A stretch of 64,000 nucleotides of DNA, from contig NC_045139.1 of assembly GCF_008831285.2 (NCBI RefSeq), positions 35,809,706-35,873,705 on the forward strand, given 5' to 3'. Within the stretch, counting starts at the first letter, position 1, and every line of letters starts with the position of its first letter. Source of the DNA: Nymphaea colorata (taxonomy: Eukaryota; Streptophyta; Magnoliopsida; Nymphaeales; Nymphaeaceae). The notes under the pieces are model-generated. The model did not search any database. It was not told where the DNA came from and worked only from the letters and a program-made list of their open reading frames with translations. A program made the position numbers and the translations under genes. Below, in pieces: positions 47,276 through 57,666 of this stretch.

Positions 47276-48587
47276 TGCCTATTAATTAACTTGTAAAAGT
47301 TGAGTGGTGGAGTACTTCTTTTTAAATAATTTATTAAGTGCCTACTAGAAGATGATAAATTTGTCTATTGCACGTGAACCACTTAATCATACTTTTAACA
47401 ACCAAAAACATATTATCATTTTTCAAACAATTAGTAGAAGACGTCTAACATTTGGCTCTTTTCAAAAACACACCTATCTTTCAAAATGTTTGAGAGTAGC
47501 CACTCGGGTCAGGAAATTTGTTTTCATATCACTGCCTATGCACTGAAGTGGTCGCTTGTGTATAGAAGCGCAACTTTTTATTGATTATGTTTTCTAATGC
47601 AATGTCCCATCTTCCAAAACAAACAAAAAAACTTACTTAATTTCTGCCTGTCTTGGAAAAATGCCTAAGGAGATGAGAGATCTCGTTTTGTTTATGCCCA
47701 TTATATTGCTTAAGGGGGTTCGCTGACATTGAATTTTAATTCTAGAATTAAAGTTCAAGATACAAAATTCCACCTCAAACTTGAATTGTAATGAAAATTT
47801 CAATTGTAGTTTTTCTTTGTCTTTTACAGTTTGCAATTTTGATACTAGAATGAAAAATGCTGTGGTTGATAAAATAAGAATGAAAATTCTAGAATTGATT
47901 AATTAAAACCATTATGACATCTGCTTTAAAGAAAAACATTTAAAAAATTAAAATTTTGGAGTTATAATTCTACCCACTAACAATTCTTGAATTTTGATTG
48001 AAGAATAAGTTTATAATAAAATGAAATCAAAATTTTTGGTTTGAAAACACTATTCCCGTTACATAAAAAGTAAGAATTTTAATTTTGGAATTCCAAAATT
48101 ATTGGACCAACAATTAATGCAAAGGCAATCTTAATTCATCCTCTTCCGCCGTTCTTACTCCCTATTTTTTCTAAACACATCCATCAGCAATTTTTTTTCT
48201 TTTACATCATCTTCCTCTTTTACATTGTCGCCACTAAGGGCCCGTTTGATTGCCCGGGTAAAAAGGGAGAAACAGGTGAAATGTGTACGGGTGGATGAAA
48301 TTTCACCCACCCATCCCACGACTTATCAAACGTCGTAAAACTTCACCAGTTTCTCTTCTTTTGACCGGCTGAAATTTCACCCGCTCGAAAGTCCGAGCTA
48401 TGAGGTCGGACTTTCGAGCGGTCACCCGCTCCATTTTTTTCTTCCCTCGTTTCTTTCACTCATCTCCTCTCCAGTCGACGGCACCCTCGACGACCTCGCA
48501 ATCCTTTTGACGCCAACCCTTCCTCCAGTCGACGGCAACCCTCGTCTTCCTCGCTCTCACGATCCAAGCTCTGCTCTGCGCTCCAAC

Positions 48588-48831
48588 GCTCTCATCTGCC
48601 CTCCTTCCCATTTGAAGCCCATCTTCCTCTCTGCCCTCCAACGCAGCAACGCTCTCATCTGCCCTCTTTCCCATTTGAAGCCCATTTTCCCCTCTGTCCT
48701 CCAACGCAGCAACGCTCCCATCTGCCCTCCTTCCCATTTGAAGCCCATCTTCCCCTCTGCCCTCCAATGCAGCAACGCTCCCATCTGCCCTCCTTCCCAT
48801 TTAAAGCCAATCTTCCCCTCTGCCCTCCAAC
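48588..48831. repeat. Minisatellite, 63-bp unit, about 4 copies
   Basis: Each unit starts GCTC(T/C)CATCTGCCCTCCTTC and ends CCTCCAACGCAGCAAC. Copies start at 48588, 48651, 48714 and 48777. Because 63 is a multiple of three, open frames run through the array on both strands; this does not make it coding. Confidence 0.93.
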
Positions 48832-49340
48832 GCTCGTGCCTTCTTGTCTCCCGGCTGAGCTAACTTTAATCTCGTCCCTTTTCTGTTAATTTCTTGTATC
48901 TTTGGAATTTTGATTCGTGTTGTTTTTTGTTTCTCGCATTTTTCTATAGAACAACAGGGAACAATAATGGTAATGCTTATATTCCTATCTGTTTCCATGG
49001 ATCACTTGTTTGGTAAGTTTGAATGGGCTGAAGTCGTCTACTCAATTGTTTATCCATGATTTGACTCTCTCTTCCTGTGAAAACCAGATTCAGCCGCTAC
49101 CAACATATAATTTGACAAAATCGATAGATCTTTTAGTAGATCTGCTATTGATACAAGAAATCGATAGATCTCTTGTTTTGTTGACAGCAGCTTGGTGTTG
49201 ATTTTCATTCCTGCTATTATCTTGATGAGGGAAACATTTTGTTGAGTATATTAGAAGTTCAGACCTGCTTTGCAACATGACATTGGATTATTTTGAATTT
49301 TGGAATTAAGTTAATACAACTTTAGTCGTAGTTTTGAAAG

Positions 49341-49733
49341 ATCATGTTTCAATTTCTTCCCACATCAAATTGGGGAAGAGAAGAAAACAAAAAAGTACTA
49401 ACAATTCTAAAAAAGTCTCTTCATTTTTCTACCTTGTGCATCAAACAAGATTAAATTTACCATGTTAAATTCTTCCTGTGCATCAAACAGAGCCTCAGAT
49501 TGGAAGAGGAGAAATTTCATCCTCTAAATTTTTCCAGAAAAATTTACCATGGTACAGGATGAAATTTTTCCCTCTTCCAATCTGAGGGTCTGTTTGATGC
49601 ACAGGAAAAATTTAACCTGGTAAATTTAATCTTGTTTGATGGACAAGATAGAAAAATGAAGAGACTTTTTTCATAACATTTAGTAGTTGTTGTTTTTCTT
49701 TTCCTCCCCACTTTGACGTGGAAAGAAATTGGA
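49341..49733. repeat. Large foldback (inverted repeat), arms about 170-190 bp
   Basis: The left arm (49341-49530) and right arm (49560-49733) are reverse complements with few mismatches: AAAAAAGTCTCTTCATTTTTC, CATCAAACAAGATTAAATTT, TGTGCATCAAACAGA and CTCAGATTGGAAGAG on the left all recur inverted on the right. The centre, around 49545, is TACCATGGTA. It lies inside the Harbinger-type element. Two head-to-head MITE ends or a foldback element are possible origins; a transcript would form a long hairpin. Confidence 0.9.
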
Positions 49734-50083
49734 AGATATCTTCCTATTGAATGTGAACTACAATTTTTATAGTTGGTTATAAAGTGCTCTATCGATTAGT
49801 CAGAAACAGAAATAATCAGCTTACTGATGATGTAATGCCAATATGCCATCAATGGGATCCTCTAAAAAGTCAGAAACAGACACATTTTCTCAGCATTTCT
49901 ATCACTTGAAGTGAATTTCTCAAATCAAATTATCAGAGCTTCTGTGTGGAACATTGACTACAACTTAAGAAGAACAGTGAAACTCAAACATGGCGTAGCA
50001 GTTGCTATATCAATAAAAACTACTATCGAACCAACAATATACAAAATACAACTGAAAATATTAACAAAGGCCACAAAGAGAGC

Positions 50084-50480
50084 CTAGCATAGGCAGACAT
50101 CAGGCGAACATCTAGACCCAGGAACTCCCATTTTGAATGTGACCTTCTTGAAGTCTCCTAGTCTGCATAGTGCTGCAATCACAGTGTTGTATGCAACCAC
50201 ATCTGGTTTGCACCAGAATTGCTTCATTATGTAGAATGCCATCAACGCTTCCTTCACCAGGCCTTCCTCCCCCAGCACCTTGATGACAGCATTTATAGTA
50301 TTCGTCTTCACCAGCTCGTTTGGGACACCCCTTTTGCTCATTTCGTGAAGAAATCGCCACAGCTTCTTCAAGCAGTTCGCTTTTGCCAACACGTAGGCCA
50401 TCTCTCTGCAAGTGATGTCAGTGTGGGAGAAACCTCCCTCTGATTCAACCCAAGTGTAGAAGTCTAATGCTGAAGTGATA
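50084..50480 (-). pseudogene. Captured PPR protein fragment
   Basis: Minus-strand reading gives SALDFYTWVESEGGFSHT, CREMAYVLAKAN, LWRFLHEMSKRG, IKVLGEEGLVKEALMAFYIM and CKPDVVAYNTVIAALCRLG. This is plainly a pentatricopeptide repeat protein, similar to the Arabidopsis At1g77405 type as I remember it. It stops after SPDVCLC, where the next repeat should continue, and upstream a different frame (LRDALNNPLLWKMSKLLTG) suggests a frameshift. It is a fragment of two to three repeats and cannot work as an organelle RNA-binding protein. Confidence 0.85.
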
Positions 50481-51157
50481 GATAAGGAACATTTAAGAAA
50501 CATACATGCCCAGTAAGAAGCTTGCTCATTTTCCACAACAAAGGATTATTTAATGCATCACGAAGGGCAGCATAAGAAGTTTTAATTTTTTTTTATTAGT
50601 GGTGTTTCTGTTTCAAAAGCATTGTAACATTTGTATCAGCTATTATAAGCTTTGGACCTTTGCAGTCATGCCAGTTCCCTTGAGTTATTTCAACTCCTGA
50701 CTCTCATTCTCTGTGCATAAAAGTGCAAATTTGTTCTTCCTTCCTATTGTACCCATTCTTCTTACAGAAAATTCATGACACTAACTCAATTGAATCCTGG
50801 CAGATTCGTCATGTTCTTCTAGTGAGCTATTCCAGAGGAAACTAGGCATAACAGACATAGATGCATGCAGAAGGAGTTCATGCTAGTGCTTTTCTCTCTA
50901 GGTCCATACATTCTGCAATTAGGAACATTGATCCTTGTGCTTTTCTGCTTATTAGATTGCAATAATCCGCATATCTGACATATATCTTTCTACAACTTTG
51001 ATGCACAATTGTTGAGTTGTTGGTTCCGTATGTTGTCAGTATTAGTTATCTGATGGTCATCTCCTCTGTTCTGAAATCCTATTTCTTTTATGTAGATGGC
51101 ACCTCTTTTTCTCCCTCACACATTGTTTGTTGTTTCCTTTCTGGTATGAATTTTCAG

Positions 51158-51368
51158 GGGTATAGTAGACAGCAAGGTGCCTATGTTTCTATCCATCAAG
51201 ATATGAATATTGGATTCGGAAGCTGGGAAGTTAATCCTATGGATCTAGATAACCCATTTCCTAACGGTGAAGCTTCTGTTCACCTCTGGCAGGGGGATGA
51301 CGATGGCCTGGTTCCAGTATCTCTGCATGCTACGTTTCTGAAAGGAGAATACCCAACTTCTGGTTGAA
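51158..51368 (+). pseudogene. Captured alpha/beta-hydrolase exon fragment
   Basis: After a good acceptor (TTTTCAG) the frame reads GYSRQQGAYVSIHQD, then GFGSWEVNPMDLDNPFPN and SVHLWQGDDDGLVPVSL. This is the region around the catalytic Asp in plant alpha/beta-hydrolases. After VPVSL a one-base shift near 51332 moves the expected continuation (CYVSE) out of frame. Intron sequence is kept on the left, so it was copied from genomic DNA and not from mRNA. It lacks the nucleophile and histidine parts and is non-functional. Confidence 0.8.
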
Positions 51369-52300
51369 AAGAGAAAACCCAACTTCTGGTACCTGCACCT
51401 TGGTTAACCCTGTACCCATTTGACGTAGCTTCAGACGTTTTTAGTTGAAACAATCTGGTCATGAGCCTTCCCATGCTCAGCTTATGCATCAAACAAAGGA
51501 CAGGGAGACAGTACACAAGAATTGTTCAAGTACCACAAGAAAGGCTACAGGAACAAAGTTTTACAACCCATTGTTGAGCAACTGCTAAACTTGCAAAGAT
51601 AATGTAAGACCACCGATAGAGCTCATTTGATTTAGCAGAAGATGACAGGAAAAGACACGGCTGTCTCAAACCTCCCAAAGAACAACTGAAAATCAAATGG
51701 ATATGGGAAGACGAACCTTTTTCTTCAATAGAAACTCACGTTTAATCTTCCAATCTTCAATAAAAAAATGTATACATGTGTACGATAATCAAATACCCCC
51801 CTCCCTCCCCAATTAAAAAGAAAACTAAACAGGAAGAAAAGGCAGAAAGGGAAAAAAACCAGGAGTTCATAGGGATCGACCACCTCTGGACCCAAAACCT
51901 TCAAGCCCTTCTCCAGTTGTCTCTTGGCCAGCCACTCCTCCCCGTCCAATTTCACATCCCAACAGCCCTAATTTGAAGAACCACGGCGATGGCTGGAGGC
52001 AGAGTGGTGGCCGTGCACGGCGAGCGATCAGGCATGCGGTAGAAGAGGAAGGAGAGAGCGACAGAGGAGAGGAAGGAGAGAGCAGTAGGGCATCAGAGAA
52101 AGGGAGGGAAGAAAGGGAGGGAATCAGAGGGAGAAAGGGAAAAAGCGTACCGGCGGTGGAGCGGAGAGGCAGCGGCGACGGTGCAACCTCCTTCCACTCT
52201 GGTGTGATGTGAGAAGGCTCGAGGGAGGAGGAGCTGCGGTGCGATGTGAGCTGCCGAAGGAGGTCGTGCGCTGAGGAGGGAGGTCGAGCGCCCGAAACAG
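51369..52300. other. Interior of the Harbinger-type element, unassigned
   Basis: A GA-rich, GC-rich block at 51960-52290 has long frames on both strands and could be a captured gene leader, but no protein was recognised. Confidence 0.35.
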
Positions 52301-52464
52301 GAGCTCGGACTTTCGAGCGGGTGGAATTCCACCCGCTCCCTTTTGGGTTAAACGGGTGGAATTTCATCCCGTTTGACGGGATTTCAATCGGACGGGTGAA
52401 ATTTCACTCGCCCGTACCAATTTCTCCTCCTCCGATGGATTTCAACCGCCCATCAAACGGGCCC

Positions 52465-53463
52465 TAAGGGTGAACAACGAGCCGAGCAACTCGAGCTCGG
52501 CTCGTTTAAACTCGACTCGAAATCGAGTTCGAGCCGATTATTTCAATAAACGAGCCGAGCTCGAGCTCATTTTTTCGACTCATTTTTTTATCGAGTCGAG
52601 CTCGAGCTCATTTTTCGACTTGTTTTTTTAGTCGAGCCAGCTAGACTCGGCTCGAGCAAAAGCAATACTTATTTTGATTTTTTCGTTTTACGTTTCATTT
52701 CATCCCGTGCATTCTCTCTCCCCTCTTTCTTCTTCTTCTTCCACGCTTCATCCCCTGCGTTCTCTCCCTGCTCTTTCTTCTTCTTCTTCCCTCTTTCTTG
52801 TTCTTCTCCTTCGCTTTTTTTTTATTTGTTGTTTTCTCACCTCTCTCTTCACTGGTTTTCTCCTTCATTCTCATAAGCCCCCACCGGCCACCGATTCTTC
52901 AACATCAACATTAAGGTATACACCCTCTTGCTCTCGGCTGCTCTTATCCCTCTACTCTCTTCTACTCTCCCCTTCTCTCTCTCCCTCTCTGATCTCACGG
53001 TCTCTCTCGTTTTGCCAAAGGAGGCTTTCTGAAACCCTCTCTTGGGCGAGGGTTTTGCCCAAGCGAGGGTTTCCCTCACTCCCTGGATCGGGCGAGGGTA
53101 TTTGCCCAAATGTGGGTTGCGAGGGTTTTAGAAACCCTAGCTTGAGCGAGAGCCCCTTAACCATTGCAGGGCTTAAGGTGGATTGTGGGTGGGGGAGAAT
53201 CATGTGAAAATGCCAATGGTTGGTGTTGGCAGTGGTGAAGAGAGTGGTGGGGGTGGACCGGTGGTAGATCTCCATGATTTCAAGGGGAAGCAGGATTCAG
53301 TTGAGCCTAGTTTGTCGACTTCGAGCTCGACAAATTCTGCCAAGCCGAGCTGGAGTTGCTTTGGACAAGCTCGAGCCGAGTTCGAGCTCGAAGATTTAGT
53401 AGCCAAGCCGAGCTCGAGCTGGCTGAACTCGAGCTCGACTCGGCTCGCTCGTGTTCACCCCTA
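52465..53463. mobile_element. hAT-type element with captured insert, split from its left TSD
   Basis: The left end TAAGGGTGAACAACGAGCC and the right end CTCGTGTTCACCCCTA are inverted repeats. The subterminal regions are dense in CTCGAGCTCG words. The middle (about 52680-53190) is CT-rich and unrelated to other family members, including AGAAACCCTAG, and looks like captured leader DNA. The right flank GTGGCCAC matches GTCGCCAC at 48227-48234, on the far side of the Harbinger-type element, at 7 of 8 positions. Confidence 0.72.
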
Positions 53464-55499
53464 GTGGCCACATAGGAAAGTGATAGTGATGTTTTTTGAG
53501 TTTAAACAGATTGAGAGTGTCTTCTTTTATGAAAATTAACTCTGAGCTAAGCTGAGGATCAATTATAAATAAGTAGAATGAGTATTTCATCATACCATTC
53601 ATACATATTTGAGAGTCAAAGCTCACACCCTTTTTCCATCTCCCCAAAATACCAGACATGCTTTATTGTTTCGATGTGACTCCTTCGCGATACTTCAACT
53701 TGCATATTTGTACATCTTTTTTTTGCTGTACAGGGAGTTGATGTCACAAAAACTGGAAATGAAGACTTGGCTACTTGTTACCCCTGCTCCATCCATTGGA
53801 CCAATCTCCTTGGAGTTTAAGCTAGCGTTAAGTTAGTGGTTTGTTTTCTATTAACTTTCAATGATTGAACTTTTTATTTAAATTATATGAAAAACATATG
53901 GGACTTAATTAAAAAACATAGTTGATGAACCCTCCACATTGGTGATAGTGTATCTGGCTCTTACTCCTTTTCACTGGCCTGTCAACATGTTGTCTTACAC
54001 TGAAGATTTCCTACTTACGAAAACTAGAAATTTGAACAATTAAAACCTATTCTAAATAGGTGCAAGTAGGGATGTATTCACATGTTTGGTTTTGAATTTG
54101 GATTTGTGGATTTGAATACAAATGAAAAAATGTCATATCCAAATCTAAATCGCTTTCACAATACTAATCCAATCTGAATCTGATTCTTACATTTATATCC
54201 AAATCTGATATCCGAATTTGGAGCCAGATCCATTCGATTTTCAAAATGTAAGAATATTAGATGATTTGAATCCATATTTATGTACACCCGAATTTGAATA
54301 TGATCGGATGTCATTTCTTAAATTTGAATCAGACCTGATTTTTTAATCGGATATCGAACTTTTTTTTCATATCAATTTTTTGGAAATATATGATCGAATA
54401 TATTGACATGCAAGACACAAAGGTAGCAACCTAAAACACTGATAATCAATAGAACAAGAGCATGACCTAATAGAGGTCATAGAACAAAACGAAAAAGAAT
54501 GAGAAAATTAACAAGGACAGCCGGCTGAGTCCTACTATATGTAATGAACTCTTGATCCGATCTTATGAACTTGAAAACGTGACTGCATACAAATAGAGGC
54601 TTACGCATTTTCAAGCGTCTGCACTTCTTGTGCCTTTGTCAAGCTATTTGCTAGTGGAGAACGAGGACAACAGTGGCGGCGGGGGCGGAGGGAGGTGTGG
54701 GCAATTGCCTGCACAGGCTCGCAAAAAAATGATTATTTTTATATTGAAATTTTACAGCTGCTTTTGGTATGTGCGTTTTCCAGCAACACATTGCCGACGT
54801 ACTCTCCACACGTCGGTACAAGTTCTCCTTTCATCTATACCTCATTCTTAAATGTCGGTAATAGCCGTTTTACCAACGTCTTCCACGCATCTGTCATAGT
54901 TTTCACTGACATTTTCTTCACCAACTACTTTCTTAGATAACAGTAAAAGTTATACGAATGTTTGTTTCTATTTTGTCGATTTTTTTCCACTGGTCGGTAA
55001 ATCCACCCTTTTTTTTAATATCCACCAATGCCAAGGTTGGAATTTCTGTATTTTTCGGCTCTCATTTTTAAAATTTTTAATATATTTTTTTCAAAAAAAA
55101 ATGTGTTTTTTTTTGTTATGCATGGTCTCACCTAGTCCAACCGAGGAGGTAAAATTTGGTGCAGATAACTGAACTATCAAAACCAAAACTTTTCCTCCCC
55201 TGTAGATCTTCTCAAGCAATTCATTTTTCTGCCAAGAACAATCTTAATAAAATTTTGATTTAATTGGAAACTCAGTCGTCCGAAACAAGAACAGTTCAAC
55301 ATATTCCTAATTTTTTCAACTAATTATATTTCCCTGGCATTTTTCCAAACTCAATAACATGCAATCTCATGGTTGTACATTTTGAATACATCTAAGCACA
55401 ATCACATAAATATATATACATATATAGGTAGAAAACAAGTCTAAGAACAATCACATAAAAAATATATATAGAACAACCGTGGTTGTACATTTACACCAG
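53464..55499. other. Intergenic
   Basis: No gene was recognised. One MITE is listed separately. A block at 54660-54950 is open for 80 codons in two frames but resembles nothing known. Confidence 0.4.
54067..54408. mobile_element. hAT-like MITE, TAGGGATGT end
   Basis: The left end TAGGGATGTATTCAC and an incomplete right end TATTGACA are flanked on both sides by TGCAAG. The interior is AAATCTGAAT-rich, like 11299-11689. Confidence 0.5.
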
Positions 55500-57555
55500 C
55501 TAAAATGTAGCTCCGCCACGGCAGATAGGTGAACTGGAGCTCATGAGATTGGCTAACTTGAGTGGCTCTAATATATCACAAAGCTCAGCTTCCACCATGT
55601 TGAGTTGGTGGTTGAAGAGATGCATGTAAACAACCCAATCTCCGTCCCCGACGGGGCTCGGCATTAACATAACATAGCCCGAGTCCACGCCCCATGGGAA
55701 ATAACAAGACCCAAGGATTGGCTTTCCCCAGCCAAAATCTAGCCTGCTGGGTTGGAAAACCCTCCCATTGGAGACTGCAAACGATGGTCCCTCCATAGTG
55801 CCTTTGTACACTAAGCTAGTCATGAGTTGATGTGGTTTATGGGCTTCCACCCAATCCACTAACCCTAGAAAATGATCTGTGGTGACTCTAGACTCAAGAA
55901 AATCATGTACTTGGTCAGCTACCCAACTCAAGGGGTTACAAGTTAACTCCTTGGCTTCTGATTCACTATAAGGGAGTGACAACACATTTCCATAATATCT
56001 AGCCATTGTATCCATTGATCTCACATCATCTACCAATCGCGACCGTCCATCTATAATCACTCCCATCTTGCAAGTTTCCCCATCTCCAGCACTCTTTGCC
56101 ATTGCCTTCCACATGCAGCCGCTGAATGCTTCAAACTTGGTCCTCTTAGTGCCATGGCTGCTGCCAGCAAGAGCTTGGAGAGAGGCCATGGCTTCCGCCT
56201 TCATGTAGTAAATCCTGCCTGCGTATTCGTGTGCTCGGGGTGTGTAGGGCAGTGCTGGTGGTGCAACCCTGTATAGATCATTGAGAGACTTGTCCGGCAA
56301 TCCCAGCCGGCGCGGGCTAAGAAGGGAGCGTCGGAAAGTTGGGGCTGCGGATATGGTGCCGGATGTGGTCATCTCTGCCCAAGCATCTAAAAACATCTTG
56401 GCGGAGTAGCCGTCTGAGACTCTGTGATCCAGAGTGCAAGAGAGAACCGTTCCTCCGCACTTGAGCTCAGTAACCTGCTCCAGATTAGCCGTGCATGCAC
56501 TATGATATTGTTAACCACATCTGGAAAACTAAGTGCAACCAATTTATGTGTGAAAATTTGTAAGGCTCCAAACATATAATTTGCACACGAGTGAGGGTAT
56601 GGCCAATCTTGAATATATATATATATATATATTCATTAAGTCTTGTTCATGAAAGGCAGCTGCCCGGTGGATTTTATCAGGAGGCTGTTAGTGAATCAAA
56701 TCCAATGGATATCATTGGGCAGCTGTTAGGGTTGAAATTCAGTTCTATCTTGAATATATATATATATATATGTGTGTGTACAAGATAGAACTGGATTTCA
56801 AGTTCCTTGTTCCTTTAAGATTTTTATTGTGGAAGCAACAGTTGGAAAAGAAAAACGTGAAGAGATGAAAATTAGGTGAAATGTGAATTGAACTAAAAAA
56901 ATGAGGCAAAAGGATTAGTCGGCTTCACCTACAAGCAATAGCTCACTGTAAAGGTTAAGGGGCACCAGTGTCCGTCAGATTTCAAGAAAATTTAAAATTT
57001 ACAATGAGTTTTTTGTTTTGAATTTTTTTTTTTTTTAATGTCCCTGCAGATCAACCCTCTTAAAACTTGTCAAGGCCCTCCCGGAATTAAATTTTTGTTC
57101 GGGCTCGCGTTCACCTGAAGGCACAGAACTGCTGTTGGCCTCTTGGGCACCAGCTTTCCGGCGACGGAAGCATCGGGATGGTGAAGGTCGAGGTTCCGGA
57201 GCTCGATATCTGCATAAGCTTCAATGAACTCGACGCCATTGTTGTTGCAGTGGATCTCCGGTTCACCTGTTGGGCTAGTGACCACCTCCCCAGCTAGCGG
57301 GAAGCAAGGAATGAGCATCTTTGACAAGGCTTTCTTCAGAGCGCTGATCATGGACTGAAACTTAAGGTGGATGTCAATTGGCTTTTCATAGACAAAGAAG
57401 AAGGTGGGATAAACGGGAGGCAGAAGCAAGTCTAGATTTGATAAAGGAAGCCATGACTCTGGCAATGGTGAATCTGCAGGGACCAATTCCCTTCTTCTAA
57501 CTTGAACAGAGAAATCGCCATTATCTGCCTGTTCAACATGACCGTTGACAGCCAT
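55500..57555 (-). CDS. BAHD acyltransferase D (CFAT-like), intact
   Basis: Exon 1 57555-57115 (147 codons) and exon 2 56474-55500 join at CAG|GTGAAC and GAGCAG|GTT to encode about 471 residues. BAHD enzymes transfer acyl groups from CoA thioesters to alcohols or amines in the cytosol. This one is most like coniferyl alcohol acyltransferase, which makes coniferyl acetate, the precursor of eugenol-type phenylpropenes; the substrate here is inferred only. The catalytic motif HRVSD is at residues 164-168 and the structural DFGWG at 393-397. Other hallmarks are SWLPLSNLDLLLPP, AGEVVTSPTGEPEIHC and SGYVMLMPSP. ATG 57555 aligns with the start of copy C; longer frames upstream use TTG and cross the leader. 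The C terminus is longer than in copies B and C (ANLMSSSSPICRGGATF). It is the only copy in the window without a visible lesion. Confidence 0.9.
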
Positions 57556-57657
57556 GAGGGAGAGAATTATGGAGAGCCAGGAGAGGGGCTGTGCAAACAA
57601 GGAGGGAGAGATGTAGAGAGAGAAACAGAGTTGTGACTCTTGGGTATATATGTCTGG

Positions 57658-57666
57658 CTATTTATA
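57658..57666 (-). promoter_or_regulatory. TATA box of acyltransferase D
   Basis: TATAAATAG on the minus strand, about 103 bases upstream of ATG 57555, followed by a CT-rich leader with TCTCTCTCTAC, also seen before copies A and C. Confidence 0.7.

Larger units (their letters stand above)
44299..48237. other. Intergenic, MITE-rich
   Basis: Three further CAGGGG-family elements are listed separately. AAATCCGAT-type repeat text lies near 45040-45290 and 46120-46450. No gene was seen. Confidence 0.45.
48238..52464. mobile_element. Harbinger-type element carrying host gene fragments
   Basis: The terminal inverted repeats GGGCCCGTTTGAT are perfect over 13 bases at 48238-48250 and 52452-52464 and are flanked by TAA on both sides (48235-48237, 52465-52467), the 3-base duplication of the PIF/Harbinger superfamily. 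Weaker inverted similarity continues about 150 bases inward and includes CGCTCGAAAGTCCGAG near both ends. No transposase was recognised. The interior holds a PPR fragment (minus) and an alpha/beta-hydrolase fragment (plus), a 63-base minisatellite and a large foldback, so it looks like a non-autonomous gene-capturing element. Confidence 0.82.

Noticed and set aside
48456..48863. Apparent repeat protein on either strand
   Set aside because: It is a 63-bp minisatellite whose unit is a multiple of three; frames on both strands are a by-product.
51867..52367. 166-codon minus-strand frame
   Set aside because: Ser/Pro/Leu-rich frame in GA-rich DNA at the end of a transposable element, without recognisable domains.
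52674..53207. 177-codon plus-strand frame
   Set aside because: CT-rich leader-like sequence inside a hAT-type element; Ser/Leu-rich product with no homology signal.
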